A stretch of 64,000 nt of DNA, taken from positions 79,375-143,374 of the forward strand of contig CACRXP010000164.1 in NCBI GenBank assembly GCA_902702965.1, written 5' to 3'. The stretch comes from Spirometra erinaceieuropaei. Its lineage: Eukaryota > Platyhelminthes > Cestoda > Diphyllobothriidea > Diphyllobothriidae. Of the stretch, positions 11,101 to 23,100 are shown one piece after another. The notes beneath the pieces are model-generated. The model searched no databases, was not told the origin of the DNA, and saw nothing but the letters and a program-made list of their open reading frames with translations. Made by a program: the position numbers and the translations under genes. Position 1 is the stretch's first letter. Each line of letters opens with the position of its first letter.

Positions 11101-14100
11101 TCCCTCTTGACTAGGCCATATTCTGCCTGTTTCTGACTCCGCTTGTAACGTTTTTCTTTTGAGTCGTTTCGGGTCATTCCTACATTTTTAATGTTTCTGT
11201 TAATCAGCCGGTGAAGGCTCAATTGCTTTTCTGTTGACTAGATCTTTGATTCGATCTTAACATTTAGCTAAAATTATTAAGAAAACAGGCTTGTGTAAAA
11301 TGATTATGAACGGTAACCACTCTTTACTCCAATACAGAACACTTCACTGAGTTTGCAAAAATGGCGACAATCAGCAGTTGAAATTTACGCCCTCCGTTGA
11401 GATCTCCCTATGCCATTCGAAAAAGATTCACACATAGACTGATATGTTGTAGTCGGGCACTTTACGTAAGATTTGATATCACTCAAGTACGTTGTAATCA
11501 ATGGTGGAGAGGCGGGGGCGCTCACCGATCGTTCTTACGGAACTCACTCGTTCCGTTGTGCCTTACAGGCTCTCTGTCGAGCCCAAACAGCAGCCGCACA
11601 GCGGCGCAAGACATAGTCAGTATGGTATTACCGACAAAGACAAGGGAGGCTGAAATGGTCACTTCTGGCTTATTAGCCGGCGTTAGCCAGTCATACCCAA
11701 CCTCGAAGTGTNNNNNNNNNNNNNNNNNNNNNNNNNNNNNNNNNNNNNNNNNNNNNNNNNNNNNNNNNNNNNNNNNNNNNNNNNNNNNNNNNNNNNNNNN
11801 NNNNNNNNNNNNNNNNNNNNNNNNNNNNNNNNNNNNNNNNNNNNNNNNNNGAGAGAGCCCATAAGGCACAACGGGACGAGTGAGTTCCGCAAGAACGATC
11901 GGTTAGCGCTCCTTCTACCACTGTATGTTCCTAATCGAAACCGAGAGGATAACGGGCCCGTGGCTCAGTGGTCAGAGGCGTTGGACTTCTTACTAACAGG
12001 CCGCGAGTTGGAGTGCCAAGTGTCCCACACTTCGAGGTTGGGAATGACTGGCAAACGACGGCTAATAATCCAGAAATTGTCGTTTAACTCTCCCTTGCCT
12101 TTGTCGGTAATAACACTCTGCCTACTTTATAATCTCTGAAAACGTTGTTCAGGATCTGCATTCTGATTTTATTGTATACTGTTCATGTGTAGAGGCTAGA
12201 AAAAGGCGCAGAAGGTAATGAGGTACTACTCCCTCTCTTCATCTTGTCGATAAGAGCAAACTATTGTCTCACGCCTCCTCTCTCTCGCTCTCTCCATCAC
12301 TTTGCAGGCGAGGCCTCTTACCGTATATGAATCTCAGCTTCTTATGCCTCGTGTATCACTGATTCGGGCATTGACCGACTGGTAGGATAGCGAGTTGTTT
12401 CATCGTCAGCACAGCGTGCATAATTGGTAGTCTTTACGGATGAATAAGTGGTAGCACATGTGGCAGAACGCCCAGCCCCTCCCAAACGCAGTGTTAGAAT
12501 TTCGGTCCGCACCTTCTCATATTTACTCTATAGTCTCTATTTAGACGTCAAGTATTAGGCTGCAAAGCATCTGCAATCGTTCGCATAACCTTGCAAGTTC
12601 TCAGCTGACAGAAAAAATATCTTGACGCAGTTTAGTGTTTAAACATGTCATTTTAGCACATTCTATTGTCTGTTGTCTAATTTGATTGTGGAATGCGACT
12701 TGGGTTTACGGGCGAATTAAAGCTGCTACTGAGATTGCACCCACAAACGTTGCCTCGTTCTTCTTACTCGTATTTGTAGACAGAAAACAAGGGTACCCGC
12801 ATATCTGACCCTTTTTATCGCACGTCAGCTCACAGGGGCACGAATATGTAGCAATTGCAGGTCTATTTGCGAACGATGGGATACTCCGGTAGGAGTCATC
12901 ATCAATCAACGCGGTAACCGAAGTCATAACTGGACAGAGCAGACAGTTGCAAGAGTACTTCTTTCCTCACGCCGGACCGGTATTTCGTCCATTTTGTTCG
13001 TCGCCCGATGCAGTTTTGGGGTCACAGTTCAGCAGTTAGTCTCTTAGTGTCCTCTCCTGGATTTTTGTAAGGAATCCGAAAGCAAGGGTATGTCTTATGA
13101 CTGGGGCTACTTATTCTGGAGAGAATTTGTGTCGAGCAAAAGAGCTGACCATCAAAGAACTTTGTGGCATCACAAATTCTGACCCTCCATATTGTCAACA
13201 ATTGCAAGGGGACATTATTTTTACTATTTAATGATAATAGTTAATGAACTTAGTCCCCCTTTGCAGACATTGCCAAAACGTATTGCATTGTCGTATTTTT
13301 ATTCCGGTGACTACTTTAAACAATCTTGGCCACCCTCACGCAAGAGCCACCGCGATGTCTCTTCATTTATCACTCTGTCAGTTATTTCCGCTCAGAATAA
13401 TTGTTCCCCGGAGTAATTAACCCCGGCCATAAACCATACTCTTACCAATCCGAATTTTAAACTGAGTATTATACTATTGTGGCGGGTTACTCTTAAGTTT
13501 AGTGGTAGTGCATTGAATCGAAAATTAAAGACGAGCCTTAATGTTTACATAAGGATTTGGGTCAACTGGACAGAATTTCCGCAAATGGCGAAGCAGCAAC
13601 CAACTGCAATTTTTGCATACATATGCAGGCTGATCTTGCAGATTCCATGCTTATGACAAAATTACAAGCTCAATAAAGTTGGGCCGATAAAAGATGAGCA
13701 AACACTGCTAAATCACGAAATTGTCTTTGGATATAGCGTTAGTCATAGTTATTGTGTGGGAGCACGCCGAAGCGAATGTAGAAGTGCTACGGAAGAAACA
13801 TGAACAAAAAATTCAGAAGATTTGCTGCTATAAGCCGGTCCTACTCCAGCAGCAAGCCAGAAAACTCCTAGTGTTCTGGTTTCTCGTCAGCATGCGGCGC
13901 CTTGCGAATGCTTCTCCGGCAAAAGGTTCAAAGTTTGACATTGTCGACAGAAACAAGGGATAATGTGAGAGCCGTTTCTGGCTTAATAGCCGTCGTCAGC
14001 CGGCCACACTCAACTTCGAGGTATGGAACACCTGGGGCTCGATCCAGCGACCTGTTGCTCAGAAGTCCAACGCTCCTAAACACTGAGCCAGGGGCCTCTT

Positions 14101-17100
14101 TGTCCGGTCGGTCGCGCTCGGGTGTATACAATGGTAGGAGGGCTCTCACCGATCGTGTTATTTATTGAGCTCAGTGTTATACACATTAATTGAATTAATT
14201 AATTAATTTTTGTGAGAATTAATTAATTATTGTGAGAGGGAGAAAAGCCTCTCCCATAATCTGACCTGCGAGCGTACTTCCAAAGAAAGTAAATAAAATA
14301 AATCACAGTCGACTGGACAAAGGACCCATTGTCTAAATGGTGCAGCGTTGAGCTTAACGCCCCGGAAGCGGAAAAGCCAGGCTAGAACCCCAGGTTACCC
14401 AAACATGGTCGGTGATGAATAGTAAGCCAAAAGTCGTTCTGGTCTCTACTGTTGTTGTCGATTCACCTTTATGCATACACAGCCTTGCCGAAACCTAGAA
14501 TGATCACCAAGATCTGACAAACCCACTGCGTTAAGCAAGTCAACACATTCTATGTAGACAAATTGTGCGTTGTGTACCTTTCAAAGTGCGCCCACCGTGA
14601 TTGTGCATTAAAATACACACACGCATTACTAGGCATTGCACCTGTGCGCACTTTTCAAGCTGAAAATAAGGGCACTTGCATAAGGAGGAGGAGAGAGAGA
14701 ACTTACTTTTAAAGTGCTAGCTGCGAGCAATGGCGGGCAGTCCTCGGCGCTGAGCGGGTCATCGTCAGAGTCCACACGCAGTACCATGAGTTCCTGATGC
14801 GATTTCAGGGCGGACTTCCGAAATATACCCTCGATCAGGCTTCCTTTGTAGAAGACCGTCACGAAGAGGCTCTAAACGGACGGACCAGAAAGATGCCAAT
14901 CTTCAGCCTCTCAGGCGTAAACAGATTCGTCAAACCTATGCAGGAGTCTAGAAATAACTAAGTGGACGTTGAATGATGACCGAATTCTGCTAAAGCACGG
15001 CGTGGAAATGGTTGTGGATGTCTTAGGTCGCGCAGTGAATGTTCATAATTAATATGCGGATATTCGGATGGGGACAATGATGACTGAAGTTGCTGCGACT
15101 TCAGTGAAAAGACTTTCTTGGGATGTGCTCATTCTTTTTGCCATAAGTATTCGTCATTTAATAGTCGTTTATTTCATCCATGCCTCTCGTCAAAATTTCA
15201 AGTTATGTGTTGAAAAATTTTGAGGAAATTTAACAATGTTTAAGATGCTTCAGTCAGTCATTATCGGTCAGTAAATTTGGACAAAACGACAGAAGCCCTG
15301 AACACTCCATTTAGACCGTACAGATGTAAGGGAAAATAGTTAAGTTGCAAAAATTTTGCTTGCACACAATGTGTCGTTTAAACTACCTTTGTACAACGTC
15401 ACACGCCAATCCTCTTTTACGAAAGTTTACATCTCTGGTCACACATTGTGCGTCTTTGCAGTATCGGGTTTTCAGATATTGTTGTCTGATTATATTTTGT
15501 CACTGAGCACCGTCGGTTTTGGCAGGACGCGAATAACCTTTATGCTCTGACAGTGTTTTTTCTTTGGTTTCGTGCGGCGTTGGATATGAGGACAACTTCG
15601 TGTGCGGACGCGATGGCCGTGGGTCGTCGCGACGCCGCTGGCATTTAGTTGGACCCCTACCTGCATCGGTCGACTTTTTACCCAGTTAGGCAGGCCTGCT
15701 TCTGACACCGCGCACACAATATGGTTTCGTACCGTTCGAGCGTTGGCATTCCAACGTGTGTGTTTCTCGGTATCTGCGTGCGTGCCCTTACCCTGGCGCT
15801 GGCGTGAGGTCGCCAGTTCTGCGCCCCCCTTTTCAGGCTTAACCACACAAACAGTGATCACAACGTTGCAACGCAATGACTCACGTTGTGTCGAGTTTGT
15901 CTCGGTGGCGGTGTCTGCACGTGCCTAGTGTTGACTCTGCTCAAGTCAGGATCTTGAGAAATGCTAACAGACCGGCCCCGAGGACAGTGATGCCGGTAGA
16001 GGTGGTGAACATTCTTTGCAGACTGGATGCTACGTACTAGACCAGGTGGCTTTTATGGGCACTGAAGGTGTGTGCACCTCTTAGCACACACACACACACA
16101 CACAGTGCTGTATCGATATTTTCCGCCAATATATCTTACAGTAGGTGGGCTAACTCATGAAATGCCAACCAAATTTCGAAATGCGTTCCCGTTTTGAAAA
16201 AAATAATTAAGTAGGGTTGTAAAACTAATCATCATGCAGCATAATTCTATAACGATTCAGTTACCTCAGGATGTCAGATTTCGAACGAACTTATTTTCGA
16301 CTGCACGCAAAAACTATACTCCGCAAAACATGATTACTCAAGTAGCATGCAATGTCTTCATTGATTTTCGATGTCCTTAAAAATTCAATTATATTTCGTG
16401 GAAAACATGAATAAAAATGTTCATTCTTTTGCTCCTTCGGTAGAAAATTATGCCTTTCTGCAATTTGATACTTCAAGGAAGGGTAAAAGTCGGATTTAAA
16501 AAAGTTTCTAATTGTGCGATTTTGTAATACCGTGAAATGGTCATTCATTAAACGCCATGTCTCTGTATTTAGTAACTTGGCTTGTAAAGTTAACAATATG
16601 GCTTAAATCCACTGTTAAATTGTATGAACCCCATATTGTCTCCTCTTAATACTGTAGAGAAATGTATGGTTTTCCATACGCAGAAAATATACGGCTTGTA
16701 GTCTGGAAACCCTGAATCCAACTGCAACGGCAAGTCGCGTTCAAAATTATTCGGGAATTAGAAAAGTTTTTGAAAACCGGATTATACAGTTTCTTAGAGT
16801 GTAAAATTGTAAATAGACGTAATTTTCTATCGAAAGAGTGAAAGAATGAATATATTTATGCATGTTTTGTATGAAATATAATTGAATTGTTAAGGGCATC
16901 GAAAATCAATTACAACATTGCACGCTGCATAAGTAGTCATTTTTTGCGGAGTATAGTCCTTGCATACAATCGGAGAGAAGTTCTTCCGAAAGCCGGCACC
17001 CTCAGGTAACTGGATTGTTATAGGATTATGCTGCTGGATCATTAGTTTTACAACTCTACTTAATTAATTCTTTCGAAACGAAAACGAATTTCGAAATTTC

Positions 17101-20100
17101 GGCTGACATTTCATGAGTAAGCCCACCTACTGTACGTCTGCTTGTCATTCGTCTGGAAACAGCAGTGTGCATTTTCTTATGTCACTAACCTACAAAGGAA
17201 GTAGTTCTTTACTAAGAGGCACAGAATCGTTCTCAGATAACTGAACGCCACAAGGTTGAAAAAGGAAACTTTCCTCTTCTTCGCTCCTGTGAAAAAGACC
17301 CGACCCCTTCTGAGTTTTCTTTTGTTTGACTCACAGCGCAAAGAAGGTTCCTTAGTACTATCAACATATTCTGCAACGTTCCTACACCAAAGTGACTGCA
17401 GATTATACAGCACTTTTAGAAAGTCAAGAGCACTAGTGGAGAAAAGATGGCATAAAATGATGAAGAAGATTTGAATGGTAACGAAAAGGAACAATCTATT
17501 ATCACATGCAATGGAGTCTACCCAACTTTAACAGTTAATATCTGAGCAGTTAATGAATATTACGCGGTTACCCGCCGGGGCTGATGGACTTTGGCCTAAA
17601 TGTTCACGTATAAAATTCTCGATCATTTTCGATAGACCTTGAATAAAGTGATATACTCACATTTCGTAGATAATTTCTGAGGAAATTAAAAAGCGACAAT
17701 TCCTTAACTGGAGCATCTATCAGGAAACGCACGGGGAAGGCTGGAGAACCCATTGATGAGCCGAACTCCTCGCTGTCGTGTCATGCACCGACGGAATATC
17801 GGTGCTTTTAGCTAACACCTGAGCTGCCAATATGATATCTTCTAACACTAGAATTTCCAACTTTGTTGGACATCGGTTTGGGAATATGCCTGCACCGGTC
17901 ACTATGATGGTAGTTTAGATTGTCTTCCGCAGAAATATGTCACACTTTATTCTCTGATATGTCTGACCGTCTGATGAACTGCCTTGGTAGTCATGAAGAA
18001 ATTGGATAGGTTATAGGTGCAACAACCGACGTTAATGCGGCAATCGGTGCTATGAAATGGTCTGTAAGAAAAACATTTTCTGTCTCTGTGAGTTCACATG
18101 TTCTGATAGACTCCCGTATGACGTTTTATAGATCTTTGATCTATTGTCTGAGCCAAATGCGTGGGAAGAAAACCTGTGAACCAGCTTTTTTGCTGATAAG
18201 AGTCCCGTCCAGTCGATAGTGTTTGTTGCACATTTCGAGCCAAGCATTCACACCTTATAATCCTGCGGAGCAGCATACATTTAAATTTATACTCTTAAAT
18301 TCAATCAAGTATCGACGAAATGATGAGATGGGGAAGTGGAGACGGTTATGTTGGAACTTCCTTTTCGATCTAACCTGGAAATATTTCCTCGGCCACTATG
18401 AGTCCACAACGGATGCGACAGATATGTGAGATAAGTAACCTCAAAGAGTTTCCTAAAGTTAAGTCGCCAGTCTGATTGCCTTCACTGCTCCCTGGTACAG
18501 ATCTGAGGTTGTCAGAGGCCAGGAAAAAACGAACTGAATAACCTATTTGAAGTCTACTTTACAGCTTTGCTTCCACTCTGGCTTCCATCTTTTGACCGCC
18601 GGATGTTGGTGTCTATCAGCGTCTTCTGGTTTACAGGTCAGACATATTTCCTTGTTGCAAATACAAAAAAGCCTTAACTGACCACAATCGCCATCAAATA
18701 TTGACCTTGCTACTTGAAGGTTTTGGTGCTTTATGGACAAGGAAGAGACACAAAGCCTCGCTGTCTGTTAGAGCAAGACAATTTCACAACAGAAAAAAAC
18801 AGTTATTGGAATTGAGCAGTGGTTTAACAAGGCGTCCAGGTTAAGCTTTACCAGAACAGTTACCCGACGCAGATGCAATGTGTAGAAAATTCAATGCAAT
18901 ATCAAGATTAAATCAACCGTAGGGCCTCAGTTAACGCAGGCACCTTAATCAGTGTCCGTTCAAAATACGGTCTTCTCTTCTTCTTGTTGTTAGTCCTCCG
19001 GAACGTAACGCCGGACCAGTATAATTTGTGATACAAAGGGTTCCTTTGAGTCACTGCCAGACCTCGGAACCATATTCTCTGGGACTCAGTGGAATGGTTT
19101 TGAGTCAGGCGCGAGAGATGCTATTGTGTCTGCCAGGATAGTACCGCAGACAAATCGTGACCAGCGATCACATCGCATTCTGTCCCCCCTCTTGGGCGAA
19201 AACGTCGAACACCTCTTCCGCCTACCTTTGACCAATCCCTATGTTACTCAACAGAACTTGAGCTCGTGAGCATGTGGTTGAATATATGTGCGCCTGAAAC
19301 GGGTCACGTGGCAGGCGAGCTGAAACAACATAGGGACGGCACGTGTCAGTGGACTGCGCACCCGTGACGCCTGCTATACAGGCCGTGTGGCGGCATGCCT
19401 AGGCGCGGGATCTAGCCGCACCAGCCGTCTGACTCAGCGCGGGAGGCCGGGTCGAGGAATGTGAGGGAGGGGAGGATGCGGTAAATGCGACAAAAGCCCA
19501 CTAACACCATAAACTGATTCACGTACACGTCGCCGTCAATGAATCCAGGTAGCTGTGGAGCATGTGGTGGACATAGTCAGAATGAAGACGATCAAATTGT
19601 AGGTTGAGTATGTAACGCGAAGCTTTGTGACGACGATGCGCATCTCAAGCATTACCAGCCTGGTTGGTCGATGAGTCAGTCATCTTTTTTCCGTAGACAA
19701 ACATTGCAGATGTAAAATATGTTAGAAACAATGCAAAAAACGGTGCTGTGGGCTGTTTGAACCATGGTTCTGTGGTCCACACACAATTACCAGCCGAAAT
19801 GACCTTCCAACTACACATTCCGTGCTTTGATTTTGTCCGAACAAAATCATTAATCCGCGGGAGGGTGCGAATGATAAGCAGTCACGGTGGCAGCACGTTA
19901 AAAGGCGGAATAGTCATCATGCGAAGAATGGACAACGGCGGTGAAATCACCGCAATGAACGAGTAGGGCACGAACCGACAAGCAACCATCGCATCAACTA
20001 CGGCCCACAGCGATGAACTCTAGTGCTGGCAAATATCGAAGGCGTGTGGTAGACCGGCTATTGCGCATTATAAATAACGCGCACCTTTTGCCCTCTGTTA

Positions 20101-23100
20101 TCCTTTTCCGAGACTGTCTCTGATGATGGCTTCGAGTGAGAGTCAGAAACGTCGGGCCAAAAAAGTACTTGTCCCAGTGATCGCATCTTCAACTTCTGAG
20201 ACGTCGAAAGTGAGTGTTGCCTTCGAAATAGTTCACAGAGGTGGGAAAGCGGACACCTGTCTATGTGCTATCACTGAAGTGAGGTTCATAGAAGGTACAT
20301 TTATGTCTTTTTGATTTTCTTCACACTAGAGTGCAAACAGGTCGCTTTTTGGATAGGAATAAGGTTGGCACATGCCTGTCACTCGATTTAGCATAGATGA
20401 GCGCAAGATACAGCCCGACTGGTTACTGTCCAGGTTACAATCTTGCTGCCATTTTCGTGAACTAACTCACGATCGAAAATCCATTGTGGCTTGTCTTACT
20501 GATACACACGTTTCTGTGTCGCGCTGGTTCAAGCCTTAAAAAATTTGTCCTGAAGAATTAACAACCATCTCAGGCACAAATGTCAGGGTAAATCACAAAG
20601 TCCAGCACAGAAAACTGGGGTATACACCAGAAAGCAAACGAGGAGCGCTTGGAAGCCCCCTAAGGGGCACACCCAACTCATCTGCGAAGTTTAGCGGTAT
20701 AAAACCGGTGAATCACGTCCCTAGACTGGTACTTAGTACCCGTGCTGGCAGTATGGTGAATTATTTAGCATGGTGGAGACTACAGTGGTGCCTTTTGAAC
20801 ATAGCATCTACAAAAAACCTGCATGTAGAGGAGCTCAGCTGTAGAGAAAAGACAGAAAGGCCTGCTGAGCATGCAACGTGGAATACGCTGACCCACCATT
20901 ATTGACATGGAGACACGGCAGTCTGGCCAGATATCTTGGGGTAGTTGACCAAAGATGACACTTTGACGGGGTGCAGATCGTGCGTCTGTGGGGGCACGGA
21001 AGCGCGAAAAGTGGCCTGTTCTGGCGTTGCGCGCACGACTCTTGGAGCGTCCTCGGCGCTCGCAGTCACCCTTGGAATTGCCCAGCTCGTTCAGGTTATA
21101 GGAGCTCTGTGAGCGCAGGCCCCGTAAACCGTGCAGATGCGACAATCTCCCATCGTACAGTGTGCTGAAGGGCCGCTCGCGGCTTCGTCTTCTCGTGGTC
21201 TGCTCCGGGCCCTCGACTATCACCTCGGGCAACTGAAGCTCCACCATCTTCTTTACTTCTGATTTGACTTCTGTGAGCATCGAAAGGTAGTCATTATTAC
21301 TATTACTGTCACTAATATCTATCGTCGCAAATGCTGCAAATGTAACTGACTCCTGAATTTAAAATTAAAACGTTTAAATCGTTAAAAAGGGCTTACTGGC
21401 TAGCTGCAAGTGGCAAATTATGAAAAAAAGATTTACTGAGTTCTCTGATTGTGCTTTCAAGCGTAATATGTTACTTTCTCAGGCTACCAGATCTTGGCAT
21501 CAAGCTTGACTTTATCTAGTACAGAATAGCAGACCAGGGCTTTCTCAAAGCCACGTTTAACAACCCGACTCGGGGATAGAGTCAAAGCTCAAATGGTATT
21601 TTTCATTCACTTTTCAATAATCGTATAAACTAAAAGATTTTTAAAGAAAAAACCTTGCTTAAAAATCCCTCATTCACGCATTTAGCCGCCTAAAACGTCC
21701 TCTCCCAAAATAGACCTGAAGCTGTTTCCCAGTTTTTTAATGCAAAACAATCTGCGTCTCCAGTGGCATTTGAAAGGTTTTCTATGCAGTCTACGATATT
21801 CACAATAATAATAATGAAAGGCGTAATTATATAAAATGAAAGGCATTGGGGACGTTAAAATGTCACAGGAGCACGCCATGTTACCGCGTCCATCCCACAG
21901 GCAGATGGAATAATGAAGCTAATGCCATAAGCATAAGAATGCCAAAGTCTCAAAAACTCTGGTAATGATGCACTAATGAAGTAGGCGGCTTCCCTAACTG
22001 GAAGTGCAATCCAGCAAGCTACTGCATTTTCTCTGCAATATATATGCGTCGTTGACAAGGCGATCACCGACCAGGTTAAAGGACACAGTTATCCTACCCC
22101 GCTGTTGCATTAAATTTACAGCGTTTGCAGACGGTCCATAAAAAGGTGTTCATTTTTGGGTTATCAGCATTCGTGAGTGAACTTTGGCACTCTGACGCAT
22201 TTGAGGAGTGTGTATACACACATAGGTAGTGCCTCTCAGTCGCTAACTGATTGGTTACCCATAAGTTGATGAGTGATGGCCCAGGAAAATTCAGGGCTGC
22301 GTGTCACTCTTCTGAACCTCAAGGATTGTATGTGTCTGCCATGCCACGATCAGCAAATCATGGTCCTAGCAGCCTGGTGTGCGCTGGCGGTTCTTTGGAA
22401 CCCGGTTCCCCTCCAGTAGATGAGCTTGCGATCCCCGTGGGTATACAGGTCGTGTGCATGGTTGCCCAGTCATCATTGTCCCTCTAACACCTGTTTGGGT
22501 GTTGCTGCTGTTGTTGGTCAAAAACCTGGTCATTTGCTCTGTAGACCAGGCGGTGTGGAGTGGAATGCCAAAGTACAGGCTCAACCGCGCCATCTACATG
22601 CGTCCTCCTTGACACCGGGTCACGGTGGGCAGTGGGGAAGAGAGTGCGTTAGATGTTTCTAACTCGTTGTAGTGCTGCTGTTATTGTGCAAAACCCTAGT
22701 CAAGCGCTCGCTGTGGACCGGGGGTGTGGTGGTACGCCTAGGTGCGAGTTCGGCCGTGCCAGGCAGCTGCGCCCTCTTCCGCCTCCGATCTTTTTGACTA
22801 TGTCTTGACACCGGGCTCATGTGGGGGAGCAGGGGTAGGAGGGGATGCAGTAGATCCTGCGTAAGACCACTACCACCATAAACTAATTCACGCACAAGTC
22901 ACAACGCCTGTTCTCACCTTTCACACGATGGACATCTGCGGGCAGGACGGTCAAACTGTCAGTGTTCCACAGTAGCCACACCCGTGTTTGGATAACAAGT
23001 GCTGGAAGTAGAGCATTCCCCCTAACCCAATCAGTTAACGCCCTCTCAACGATAGTGAATATATTTGACTGTATTCTAGAAGACAACGAGTGCAGGATTC

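Noticed and set aside
11397..12139. Several open frames of 69-155 codons on both strands
   Set aside because: They run through 139 N and through repeat sequence; the length comes from untranslatable bases.
12706..12927. Cys-rich minus-strand frame (CPCELTC, CGYPC) as a small secreted protein
   Set aside because: No signal peptide, no supporting splice sites, and no recognised pattern; too short to keep.
15490..15928. Overlapping frames of 108 and 128 codons on opposite strands
   Set aside because: Explained by low stop density in a G+C-rich block; no motif in either frame.
16291..16596. 101-codon frame in the 16.1-kb element as a transposase remnant
   Set aside because: It lies in an inverted arm and has no catalytic DDE pattern or helix-turn-helix pattern that I can see.
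18543..18740. Cys/His-containing minus-strand frame as a zinc-finger exon
   Set aside because: The Cys spacing (CICNKEICLTC) fits no finger type well, and I found no convincing splice sites or phase partner.
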